A model generated the notes under the pieces. The model made no database searches and was not told where the DNA came from. It was given only the letters and a program-made list of their open reading frames with translations. Source: CALITV01 sp964415795 (lineage in GTDB: Bacteria > UBP6 > UBA1177 > JAKLFG01). Taken from it: a DNA stretch of 64,000 nt. Each line of letters opens with the position of its first letter. Positions within the stretch are counted from its first letter, which is position 1. The stretch lies in assembly GCA_964415795.1 (NCBI GenBank), contig CAYQBN010000008.1:90103-154102 (forward strand). The letters are read 5' to 3'. Both the position numbers and the translations under genes were made by a program. Positions 25,691-34,452 of this stretch are shown one piece after another.

Positions 25691-28600
25691 ATGAGAACGA
25701 AACTCCTACCGATCTTCGCGACTGCGGTTGCATTGCTTGCTCCGCTCGCATCTCGTGCATCTTCTCCGGGAGAAAGCCTCAAGGACGATGTCTTCGCCAT
25801 GATCGCCACCTCTCAGGTCTTGAACACCATTCTCGTGCTCGACACCTCCGAACAGATGAACGCCTTCGCCTATAGCGGCTACATAGAGACCTGTGCCGAT
25901 GCCAAATCGAAGATAAACAAATCCATTTCCCTCTGCAAACAGGCTCTCGCTGACTGTCAGGAAACCAATGCCAATCTCATGTGCGGCGCAAGCATAGACT
26001 GCTCCGACGCCCAAGAAAAGTGTGGTGATTCCCCTCCCGGCTCGCTCCTCGTGGCACGCGATGAACTCTATGCCTTCTGCGCCAATGTCGAAGATCCCAA
26101 CCGTTATGCCGAACCGGGTTATCTCGAAACCGACGATGGGTGCGATCCCGTTAACGAGCCCAACAGCAAGGCATGCCGTTTCATCGGTCCATGGAACCCG
26201 GCACGAAACAACTATTCCTACGATCTCTGTTTCTACGATTGGTCTACCGATACCGGCGCCGACATTCCCGATACCAGCGACTATTCCTATTCGCAATATC
26301 CCAATTCTCCTCAGACGGTCGACCCGATATCGGGCGAGATCGGCGGTCCCGACCGGCGCGACTGGCGGTGCCTTTCGGACAACGCCGCCGAGATGGTCAC
26401 CCGTTCGGGGCTCTGGCTCAACTGGAAGTTCGCCACCTCGCTCGACGCGATGAAGATAATCCTCACCGACGACCACCGGTTCTCCTACGCACCACGGCGT
26501 CGGAGCGCCGACAGCTACGTCTGCAAGACGCGCCAGTGGAAGGCGACCGACGGCGCCGGTCAGTGTTGGGAAGGGTTCGACCCTTCGGACAACGCGGCAA
26601 CCACCGCTGTGCGCGACATGGTCAAGGCAAACTGGCAGTCGGTCATCATAGACGACGACAACGGCAACGACCTCGCCACCTGCACTGACACGACCAATCC
26701 CAACTATTTTAAGGCGGCGTCTCCCGAAGCCGATTCGTCGACATGGTTGGGAAGCGATACGGTGGGGTGCACCCAGTGCTTCGATAAGAGCGGCGGATCG
26801 GTCAGTTGCGATTCGCAGGTCGAATACCCCCATGAGAACGATCCTACCGTTCCTCCGACCTTTTCGCTGGAAGCAAGCAATCTGCGGAGCTCCTGCCGCG
26901 TTTTCCACTGCTCGAATCCTCTGTGCCGCGACGAAACAGCCTGTCTTGACGACGGGACTCCTTGCCCCCTTGGCTACTACAGCGAGTGGGACCAAGATCC
27001 CGATCACTGTTGCGACCCCATCGGCGACCCCGATAGCTGCGACCCCGCCACCGAGTTCTGCTGTGTAGAAACGGGCTCCGGAAGTTCTTCGTTCATGCCG
27101 GGTCCCGGGGCTACCGTCTATGCCGAAGCGGAAGCTGACCTCGATATGGCGCCGCTCGACACGGGGAAAGGACAGTTTTACGCGCTTGTGGAACTTTCCG
27201 CCGACTCCTCGTGGACGATCACGGTGCTGGGAGACCCCGACCGGCTAGGTTCCACCCGGATAGAGTTCTTCTCAGGATGTCAAGGAACGGCAGCTCTCGA
27301 CAAGTTCTGGGAAGAACCACACACCGCCGCCGAACGCCCCTACAATACCTCGCGGACCGAATTCCTTCCCTATCCGATAGGACTTTCGGGGTGCGACACG
27401 ACCGGCTACAAGATACGGGTTCGTATACGACTCACCCATAAAAACGATGCCGATGGGCTCGCCAAGGCGCGTTTCGATTTTAACATAAAGGTGAACTATC
27501 GCATCGTGGAACCGTCGAAACTGAAGGTCTTCCAGCCTATCATGCCGGTCTTCGAGGGCTTTTCGTGGGAACCGGTCATCGGAACGACGCCACCCCAAAT
27601 AGTCAAGGAATACGAGTGCAAGAACATCTTCTACCGCATGCGCTCCAAGGTGGTCGGCGGTAGCGGAGGAGCCTGCGATGCCCCCACCTGCGATGTCGCA
27701 GGCGGATGTTCTTCCTATCCGACTTGCCTCGCGGCCGGTAACTGTGCGCTTCCCTACCCCGGATGCACCGCCAAAGAAACCATCGCAATAGGAAAGGACC
27801 AGTGGGGAAGCGTGACCAAATCGCTCTGCACATGGCTCTGCCCCGACGCACCGCAATACGAAGATGTCTGGAAGTGCATGAGTTACTTCGAGATGAAGGA
27901 CAACGACCCGGCCCCCAACAACAACGCCACGCCGGGCGATGCCAACATCCACTGCCGTCCCGGTGTCGATTCGGTGTACGAATGCTGCAGAACCGTCAAC
28001 CAATACGCCAGCTGGTACCAATCGCTCATGACCTTCGACACCAACTACTACCAAGACCTCCTCAACCCATCAAGCAACGGCAACTTCAAATGCGGCATGG
28101 AACATTTCCAAGAGGGTATCGCAAACAACGAGCGGCGGCGCACATCGGCGGTTCACATCGAGATAACCAAGGGACACATCAACGAGGTGGCAGGCGGCGG
28201 CTCTTACCTCATGAAGTCGGTCCTTGAAGCGGGAGACACCTTCTTCGAGGGAGCGCCGACCCCTTATGCCGGTACCAATAAGTGGTATAGTGCTTACACC
28301 TTGCCCAACTTCAGCAACTCGGCAATCGCGTCCTCCTTCATCTCCGCCTTCCGCACCGGCGAGAATGGAGCGCGCGAAACCGCCTGCATCTACAACATCG
28401 TACAGGACCTCTACGGCGAAGACTGCGACACCTGCGGCATGGGCTGCTGCATGATGGACATGGGCGACATCAACTACTGCGATTATCCCAGTTTCTGGAT
28501 ACGGGTCGCGAAGACCGAAGGAGGTAACCTTATCCTCGACCACACCTCGCTCGTCGGAACCCAACTCGAACAGTTCAGATCGCAGATACGGAGCCTTCGC

Positions 28601-31600
28601 GGCGTCGGCGGCGCAGCGCTCGGCGAGACGCTCTACGATGTGTGGCGTTATCTCGGTGGATTCCGCCCCGCCTACACCGACTATACCGAGAAGGGCATCA
28701 TCAACTACACCTCGCCGGTTCAGGGAAATCCCCAGTGCTTCGTCAACCACGCCCTCGTGATATCGGGCGGCCAGCCCAACTTCGATTCGAACACGACAAT
28801 GGATCAACAGGCGGCCGCCAACTTCGGCGACCTCTCGTCACCGCCATCGACGCCGACACCCTATCCTCCCTATGTATGGGAAACCAAAATATGGACCGAT
28901 TCAGAGGGGCATACGCAAGCGGAGCCGCTTTCGACCACCGCTTCGGGCAGCGACCCGGCGTTCAAGGACCATCCTTACTATGTCGAGAACTGGTACAAGA
29001 CCTCTCTTCCCGAGGTCGCTGCTTTCGCGCACAATGAAGATGCCTTCCATTCCAACGCCGCATGCCGCGCGAGCGACCCGACGACTTACCGTTTCGGCCT
29101 CTACACCGATCCCTGTCTGAAGGCAACCGACACCTCGGGCAACACCGTTCTCGATCGAATAGATACCGTCGGCATCGGCGGGTGGGCACTCGCGCCGCTC
29201 TATGCCGCCTTCAACGGCAATTCGGGCTACCTCGACGCCGATGCGACCATGCGGACCGCGGCGACGAACGGCGGCGGTCAATACTATGGCCTTACCGCCG
29301 AAGCGAGCCCCAATCCAGCGGACGGCACCTTCGTGAATCTAGCGCAGCTCTTCAATTCGTTCGCGCAGACCTACGAGGGAACGCGCGCCGTCGGCAAGCC
29401 GCACTGGTCATCCTCGCCGATAAACCCCCTTGGCCCCTATCAATCGGCCATGAACAATGTCATCTTCATGTCGAGCATCGTCCCCGTGACGCAGAAGGCA
29501 AGCCGTTTCTGGTTCGGCAATCTCAAGAAGTACTATCTCTGGGGCGAACCGGGGAAAGAGTGCGTACTTACCGAAGACCTCGCTCCGGGCGGTGGTGGCG
29601 ATACCTGTGTCATCAAGAAGTTCAAGAACGACGACCTGCTTGACGACTGCCTCAACACTACCAACAATGCGGTAAGCGGCGACAATACCTATAGCGTCAC
29701 CGAATTCAACAAGGTCCTCTCGGGCGGTGCGGCGGCGAATCTCGCGCTTCAGCTGCAAACATGCGGCGGCTCACCTTGCTACCGAAACAACACGGGACGA
29801 ACCATCTACTATGATAAGGGAGGCACCCTCCGCAACCTTCGGACCGACGGCGACGCCCAACCGCTTCTCCTTCGCAGCGATTTCAAGGTCTCTGCCGAAG
29901 CCGATGTCATCGCGATACTCGACTATGTCCACGGCTACGACTCGCAGGACCACGACGACGACAAGAACTACACCGAGCGGAGAACCGATCTCGATCCACT
30001 CGTCATGGTCGATCCTTTCCCCACAACGCCCTCCAACCCACCGGATACGGTCACCATCCCCTACAGCATCCTCGGTGCCGCGTTCCACTCCAAACCGATC
30101 GGGGTCTACTACGGCGCCTATACGGGGACCGATAAAGTCACGGGTCTTCGCATCTTCATGGCGGCGAACGACGGACTCCTCCACTCCTTCGATGGCGGTG
30201 AACGCGATGAAAATGGAGTCTGCTGTCTCCAACACGACGAGGATGGTACCTGCACCAATGTCTGGTCCGGCGGTTGTAAAGAACAATGGGCATACATGCC
30301 CTCGGTCATCATGCCGGAACTCCGGTTCATCCGACAGGGCATCGATACGGTGATGTTCAACTCGACGCTCGACGGTCCCCTTTCATTGTTCCATATAGAC
30401 AACGGGTCTTGCACGGAATCCGGCGCCACCATAGAACCGAACGACGGCGCCATTAACTGCGGAGAAACCGCTTACTTGATACTCGGCTACCGGCGCGGCA
30501 TCCCTCTGGAAGACTCCGAGACCGGCACCACGCAGAGCTCCTACTACACCATCATAGATATCTCCACCAAAGACTCTCCCGCTTTCGTGCAGCATATCCA
30601 GCTGTCCGGGCAATCATGGTCAAAGCCGACCGTGTTCAAGATAGGCGGGACCTTCTACCTCGCTTTCGGCGGCGGTTATGACCCCTGTTTCGACGCCGAT
30701 GTCCCATCCTGCACCACTCCAACGAAGGGAGCCAAGGTGCACATCTGGCGTTATGACAGCAGTTCCGGCAAATTCGTCGAGGAGTTCACCGCCTGCCCAA
30801 CCGGTGACACCGACACTGCTTGCGATGCCTTTAACGACTGGCTTGTCGCTTCGATAGCCGCCGAGGCGGTTGCGGTCAACACACGCGGTCCCATGATAGC
30901 GAAGGACGGCACAGGCGACACCGAGATGATCTACTTCCTCGATGTCACTGGTACGCTCTTCCGCGTCACCAAAGAAACCAGCGGTTGGGCGTTCGCCCGT
31001 CTCATGATGATGCGCGACAATCCCACCCCCTTCAATTTCACCAATGGGATACGATCCTATTATTCATTCCTCACCTCCCCCCCATATGAACAGTACAACT
31101 TCGTCCAATTCGATGCCAATAGCGATGGCGACATCTCGACGCAGGAGGATGTCCGGATCGTTCCGGTACCCATCGTAACCGGACACATCGTGAATCCCAA
31201 AGAAACCGGCGTTCAGTATGAAATCGTCGTCTTTTACGACCGCCGCCCCAACTATGCGGCCGGCTTCACCAGCATCCCCTCGGCCCCGCCTCTGCAGCCA
31301 GCCAAGTATACAACCTCCTCTTCCGATTTCCTCGATCTCACCTACGCTATTACCAACGATGCCATCGTACACTCCTACACTCATGGAGGGAATGGCTACA
31401 ATCACCTCTATCTCGGATATTACATTTCGTTCCGGCCGAATTCCTTCACGACGACTGGGTGGACCGCATCGGGAGATGTACAACAGAGTTTCACCGTAGC
31501 AGGAGAAAAAGGGTTCGCATCGCCGATCGCCTATGCCAACTGGGATTACGAATTCGCAGCCCTCTTTGCCACCACTTACGCGCCGGACAACTCGGTCGGA

Positions 31601-31873
31601 TCCTGTTCCAATGCCGGGGTCTCCTTCGTTTACTGCCGCTCTCTCCCCACCGGAGACGAGATAACCGACATCCGCTACCAGCAATGTTCCGAGTGCGATG
31701 TCATCACTCTCGGCGAAGGAATGGCCGCGGCACCAAGCGTAATGAAAGGATCTCGTCATGGCTGGGACGAAGTGGTCGGTGTTTCGTTCGGGTCCAATGT
31801 CGGCGTCTTTTCCGAAGAGTTGGCGCCGCCGCCGAAGACGATCCGCATATTGAAATGGTATGAAATATATTAA
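25691..31873 (+). CDS. Large PilY1-like pilus tip/biogenesis protein
   Basis: At 2060 residues it is about twice PilY1 of Pseudomonas. ATG at 25691 (GGGAG 8 nt upstream) begins a signal peptide (MRTKLLPIFATAVALLAPLASRA). A vWA-like MIDAS LVLDTSEQM (about 48-56) and ALVISGGQPNFDS (about 1020) suggest a split vWFA domain. A long cysteine-rich insert, e.g. CDAPTCDVAGGCSSYPTC, lies between. The PilY1 propeller domain (about 1440-1950) has GLRIFMAANDGLLHSFDGG and EQWAYMPSVIMPELRF. FDANSDGDIS (about 1806) is an EF-hand-like calcium loop, as in PilY1. The upstream minor pilins complete the FimT-PilVWXY order. It is predicted to sit at the pilus tip or outer surface, promoting pilus extension and adhesion. 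The insert has many cysteine pairs and is unlike model PilY1. The core call is secure, the insert's role is unknown. Confidence 0.88.
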   Translation: MRTKLLPIFATAVALLAPLASRASSPGESLKDDVFAMIATSQVLNTILVLDTSEQMNAFAYSGYIETCADAKSKINKSISLCKQALADCQETNANLMCGASIDCSDAQEKCGDSPPGSLLVARDELYAFCANVEDPNRYAEPGYLETDDGCDPVNEPNSKACRFIGPWNPARNNYSYDLCFYDWSTDTGADIPDTSDYSYSQYPNSPQTVDPISGEIGGPDRRDWRCLSDNAAEMVTRSGLWLNWKFATSLDAMKIILTDDHRFSYAPRRRSADSYVCKTRQWKATDGAGQCWEGFDPSDNAATTAVRDMVKANWQSVIIDDDNGNDLATCTDTTNPNYFKAASPEADSSTWLGSDTVGCTQCFDKSGGSVSCDSQVEYPHENDPTVPPTFSLEASNLRSSCRVFHCSNPLCRDETACLDDGTPCPLGYYSEWDQDPDHCCDPIGDPDSCDPATEFCCVETGSGSSSFMPGPGATVYAEAEADLDMAPLDTGKGQFYALVELSADSSWTITVLGDPDRLGSTRIEFFSGCQGTAALDKFWEEPHTAAERPYNTSRTEFLPYPIGLSGCDTTGYKIRVRIRLTHKNDADGLAKARFDFNIKVNYRIVEPSKLKVFQPIMPVFEGFSWEPVIGTTPPQIVKEYECKNIFYRMRSKVVGGSGGACDAPTCDVAGGCSSYPTCLAAGNCALPYPGCTAKETIAIGKDQWGSVTKSLCTWLCPDAPQYEDVWKCMSYFEMKDNDPAPNNNATPGDANIHCRPGVDSVYECCRTVNQYASWYQSLMTFDTNYYQDLLNPSSNGNFKCGMEHFQEGIANNERRRTSAVHIEITKGHINEVAGGGSYLMKSVLEAGDTFFEGAPTPYAGTNKWYSAYTLPNFSNSAIASSFISAFRTGENGARETACIYNIVQDLYGEDCDTCGMGCCMMDMGDINYCDYPSFWIRVAKTEGGNLILDHTSLVGTQLEQFRSQIRSLRGVGGAALGETLYDVWRYLGGFRPAYTDYTEKGIINYTSPVQGNPQCFVNHALVISGGQPNFDSNTTMDQQAAANFGDLSSPPSTPTPYPPYVWETKIWTDSEGHTQAEPLSTTASGSDPAFKDHPYYVENWYKTSLPEVAAFAHNEDAFHSNAACRASDPTTYRFGLYTDPCLKATDTSGNTVLDRIDTVGIGGWALAPLYAAFNGNSGYLDADATMRTAATNGGGQYYGLTAEASPNPADGTFVNLAQLFNSFAQTYEGTRAVGKPHWSSSPINPLGPYQSAMNNVIFMSSIVPVTQKASRFWFGNLKKYYLWGEPGKECVLTEDLAPGGGGDTCVIKKFKNDDLLDDCLNTTNNAVSGDNTYSVTEFNKVLSGGAAANLALQLQTCGGSPCYRNNTGRTIYYDKGGTLRNLRTDGDAQPLLLRSDFKVSAEADVIAILDYVHGYDSQDHDDDKNYTERRTDLDPLVMVDPFPTTPSNPPDTVTIPYSILGAAFHSKPIGVYYGAYTGTDKVTGLRIFMAANDGLLHSFDGGERDENGVCCLQHDEDGTCTNVWSGGCKEQWAYMPSVIMPELRFIRQGIDTVMFNSTLDGPLSLFHIDNGSCTESGATIEPNDGAINCGETAYLILGYRRGIPLEDSETGTTQSSYYTIIDISTKDSPAFVQHIQLSGQSWSKPTVFKIGGTFYLAFGGGYDPCFDADVPSCTTPTKGAKVHIWRYDSSSGKFVEEFTACPTGDTDTACDAFNDWLVASIAAEAVAVNTRGPMIAKDGTGDTEMIYFLDVTGTLFRVTKETSGWAFARLMMMRDNPTPFNFTNGIRSYYSFLTSPPYEQYNFVQFDANSDGDISTQEDVRIVPVPIVTGHIVNPKETGVQYEIVVFYDRRPNYAAGFTSIPSAPPLQPAKYTTSSSDFLDLTYAITNDAIVHSYTHGGNGYNHLYLGYYISFRPNSFTTTGWTASGDVQQSFTVAGEKGFASPIAYANWDYEFAALFATTYAPDNSVGSCSNAGVSFVYCRSLPTGDEITDIRYQQCSECDVITLGEGMAAAPSVMKGSRHGWDEVVGVSFGSNVGVFSEELAPPPKTIRILKWYEIY

Positions 31874-31886
31874 GGAGAAGGAAGTG

Positions 31887-32693
31887 ATGAAACAGCTGGT
31901 ACGCAATCTTTGCGCGACGCTTGTCCTCACGACATTCCTTTCTTTTCCGCTCGCGGCGGCGGAAGAAAAGGAAACCCCGGTGCGCGACTCGCTCGCCTTC
32001 TTCCCCGCCATCGTCATCGTGGGACAAGTGGTTGGCGTAACCCCCTTCTCGGTGACGATACAGAATACCCGCTATCCGACGACGCTCACCCCCGAGAATC
32101 TCCAGAAACTGCTCACCCGCCTCGCGAACTCGAAGGACGACGCCGAAAGCGCTTTTCACAAGACGCTTCGCACCATCGCCATCACTCCTGACCACCACAT
32201 GCAAATGGTCTTTTATTTCGACACGGTGAATCAAGTATTCCATGACGAAATAAACACCTACCAGCAATTTCTACCCCTTTTCTATCTTTTCAAGAGCAAC
32301 ATCAAACAGATGCAGGAAAGTTCGAAGGATCTCTTCGAGAAGTTCGCGAAACGGCCGGTCGAATCCTACCTTTCCATCCCCTTCGTAAAGAAGATCATGA
32401 CCAATGCATGGTTCGCCGCGGTGTTCCGCATACATCCAGAAACAAAGAAAATCATCTATCAACATTCCCGCTTCTACGAGAACTACGAGGAACTCGAGGA
32501 GGACGATTACGCCAAAGCGCATCTCATCTCCCAGATAGTCGAGCGGGGACTCACCACAACACTTACCGTGGCTGTGGTACAAGGGCACGAATCGGAGTGG
32601 GCAAAAGAAGATGTTCATCAGAAATACAAAGAAGGAGGGGCCGGAGGATGGAAGCGCGGGTCGACTTCCGGCCAGATCAAGGAGGGCAAATAG
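31887..32693 (+). CDS. Exported protein of unknown function in the pilus cluster
   Basis: I do not recognise it. The 268 residues start with a signal peptide (MKQLVRNLCATLVLTTFLSFPLAAA) after AAGGAGAAGG. The body is mostly helical with few cysteines, contains DSLAFFPAIVIVGQVVGV near the N-terminus of the mature part and FYFDTVNQVFHDEINTYQQFLPLFYLF further on. The C-terminal 30 residues are Gly/Lys-rich (KYKEGGAGGWKRGSTSG). The gene lies 13 bp after the PilY1-like gene and 2 bp before a pilin gene, so it is very probably part of the pilus operon. A periplasmic chaperone or assembly helper is possible, but only by position. Confidence 0.7.
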   Translation: MKQLVRNLCATLVLTTFLSFPLAAAEEKETPVRDSLAFFPAIVIVGQVVGVTPFSVTIQNTRYPTTLTPENLQKLLTRLANSKDDAESAFHKTLRTIAITPDHHMQMVFYFDTVNQVFHDEINTYQQFLPLFYLFKSNIKQMQESSKDLFEKFAKRPVESYLSIPFVKKIMTNAWFAAVFRIHPETKKIIYQHSRFYENYEELEEDDYAKAHLISQIVERGLTTTLTVAVVQGHESEWAKEDVHQKYKEGGAGGWKRGSTSGQIKEGK

Positions 32694-32695
32694 TC

Positions 32696-33217
32696 ATGAT
32701 GTTCCGTACCGCCGGATACACGATCCTCGAACTGCTCGTCGTCGTCGCGATCATCGCCATCATTGCGGCGGTCGCGATACCTTCCTACGACGCCTATGCG
32801 CGCAAGGGGCGTCAAGAGGAGCTCAAAGCAAAGATCCTCGACATCGCGGCGGCACAGGAACGTCACTTCGCGGCGCGCGGCAGATACACCGTCAATCTCC
32901 CCGATCTAGTTCCCTTCGGGCTTCCCACCGGCGGACAGCAGACAGACACCGGATGGAAGATAGGCGACCATCAGTTCCTCACCGGCGTCATTATCAAGCA
33001 GGAATCGGGACAAGGCTTTTGGGTACTGGGAAAGAGCGACATCGATCGAATAGAGGAGGCCTTGGGAGACTGCTGGGTATACTTCAGCCGTGGCGTTAAA
33101 CGGCCGACCGGAGCGAACGACGACCTCACTTGGATCTATGACGACGCCGGCGACCGGGCAAAGTTCGTGGTGACTGGGTTCGTCCCGAGTGAGAAGTGCC
33201 TCATGCAATCAGAGTAA
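32696..33217 (+). CDS. Type IV pilin (PilE-like) with G/YTILE cleavage site
   Basis: A 173-residue prepilin. The start is ATG at 32696, 9 nt after GGAGGG; the reading can be extended far upstream but without any pilin features. The leader MMFRTAG is followed by YTILELLVVVAIIAIIAAVAIPSYDAY, i.e. the prepilin site has Tyr rather than the usual Phe at +1, with Glu at +5 intact. AAQERHFAARGRYT is the typical alpha-1 C segment. A cysteine pair near the C-terminus (GDCWVYF and SEKCLMQ) marks a D-loop. It may be a major or minor pilin; the duplicate gene 11 bp downstream suggests a related pair. Confidence 0.88.
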   Translation: MMFRTAGYTILELLVVVAIIAIIAAVAIPSYDAYARKGRQEELKAKILDIAAAQERHFAARGRYTVNLPDLVPFGLPTGGQQTDTGWKIGDHQFLTGVIIKQESGQGFWVLGKSDIDRIEEALGDCWVYFSRGVKRPTGANDDLTWIYDDAGDRAKFVVTGFVPSEKCLMQSE

Positions 33218-33228
33218 GGAGGATAGTA

Positions 33229-33663
33229 ATGTCAAGAAACAGAGCGAATATCGTCGCTGGATTCACCTTGATAGAAGTGCTCATCGTGATACTCATCATC
33301 GCCGTACTCGCGGCGATCGCGATACCGATGTACGCCGATTATTCGCGCAAGACCAAGGCGGCCGAAGCATGGGAGGAACTTACCCACATCGCCGCTCTAC
33401 AGGAACAGATATTCACTGACCTGCGCCACTACGACATCACCGGCGCGATACTCCCCTCCTATGGCGCCTCCCTGCAAGGGAAATACTTTGGCATCACAAT
33501 AACCAACACCAATACTTGGACCGCCGCCGCCGCCGTTTGCTTCGATGGACGGAAACCCTGCGTGTGGGACGGCGACTACGATTATGTCTTCACCATCAAC
33601 AAGGACGGCGAAAAGGCAAGCAAGCCGGCCGGCGGCGCCCCAAAACCGGGGTGGTCCTTATGA
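33229..33663 (+). CDS. Type IV pilin (PilE/PilA-like)
   Basis: A 144-residue prepilin from ATG at 33229 with AAGGAGG 6 nt upstream. Leader MSRNRANIVAG precedes FTLIEVLIVILIIAVLAAIAIPMYADYSRKTKAAEAWEEL-type sequence, a textbook type IVa N-terminus with Glu at +5. The C-terminal part has a closely spaced cysteine pair (VCFDGRKPC) and a Gly/Pro-rich tail. It follows the other pilin closely. Size suits a major or a minor pilin; the window does not contain pilB, pilT, pilC or pilQ, so the machinery must be encoded elsewhere. Confidence 0.9.
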   Translation: MSRNRANIVAGFTLIEVLIVILIIAVLAAIAIPMYADYSRKTKAAEAWEELTHIAALQEQIFTDLRHYDITGAILPSYGASLQGKYFGITITNTNTWTAAAAVCFDGRKPCVWDGDYDYVFTINKDGEKASKPAGGAPKPGWSL

Positions 33664-33731
33664 GCATACCGATTGAAAAGAAGATGAGTATAAGTAAAAT
33701 AATGTGGTCATCCGATGAATGGAGGGATGCC

Positions 33732-34433
33732 ATGAAAGCGCTCTGGAGAACATGCTTCCTCGCGGTCTTGTTCCTTGCCGCGTGCAGCAGCGGGACCAAA
33801 GTCCCCGAAGACTCGCACGATACCGACGAGGCAGGAGCGACGATCACAGAGGGATCGGATGACACCACTGCTTCCGACAACGACTTCGCACAGCCTCGTA
33901 TGCGTTTCAATGGCGAACAACCGTGGTTCGGGGTCCTCCCCACCGGCCAGCGGAAATGCTACGACAACGAGAAAAGAATACCCTGCCCTGAGATAGGGGA
34001 TCCCTTCTTTGGGCAGGATGCCCAGTTCAACCAGTGGAAGACTCGTTCGTACACCATCAACGGTGACGGCACCGTATACGACAGCGCAACGCACATTACA
34101 TGGCAAAGCAACTACGCCTCCGGCCTCACATGGAACGAAGCCTACAATTACTGCGCATCTCTTTCGCTCGCCGGGAAGACTTGGCGCCTGCCTACCCCGC
34201 ATGAGCTGAAAAGCCTCATCAACTACGAGAAGCTCTCTGGAACGCCTCCCAATGAGGTCCCCGCACATCCAGCGACCGACTTTCCGGGCGACAACCTGAA
34301 CGACTGGTTCTGGGCGACCCCACGCCCCTATGACCCGCTGACAGCGTGGATAATCTATTTCTATGACGGCTACATGGACTACACGAGCCGAGACAACCGC
34401 TACAGCGTACGCTGTGTAGCAACATCAGAATGA
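33732..34433 (+). CDS. Lipoprotein with DUF1566 (Lcl C-terminal-type) domain
   Basis: The 233-residue protein has a lipobox, FLAVLFLAAC, with the modified cysteine at residue 18. An acidic, low-complexity stretch (about 20-55) follows. The DUF1566-like domain lies at about 105-230: VYDSATHITWQSN, WNEAYNYCASLSLAGKTWRLPT, WFWATPRPYDPLTAW and RYSVRCV. DUF1566 proteins are extracellular, C-type-lectin-fold related. I chose ATG at 33732 after GGAGGG; an ATG at 33660 overlapping the pilin stop would create an overlong signal sequence. The same domain occurs in the giant gene 19 bp downstream. Confidence 0.82.
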   Translation: MKALWRTCFLAVLFLAACSSGTKVPEDSHDTDEAGATITEGSDDTTASDNDFAQPRMRFNGEQPWFGVLPTGQRKCYDNEKRIPCPEIGDPFFGQDAQFNQWKTRSYTINGDGTVYDSATHITWQSNYASGLTWNEAYNYCASLSLAGKTWRLPTPHELKSLINYEKLSGTPPNEVPAHPATDFPGDNLNDWFWATPRPYDPLTAWIIYFYDGYMDYTSRDNRYSVRCVATSE

Positions 34434-34452
34434 GCAGGGAGGGAGAGATACC

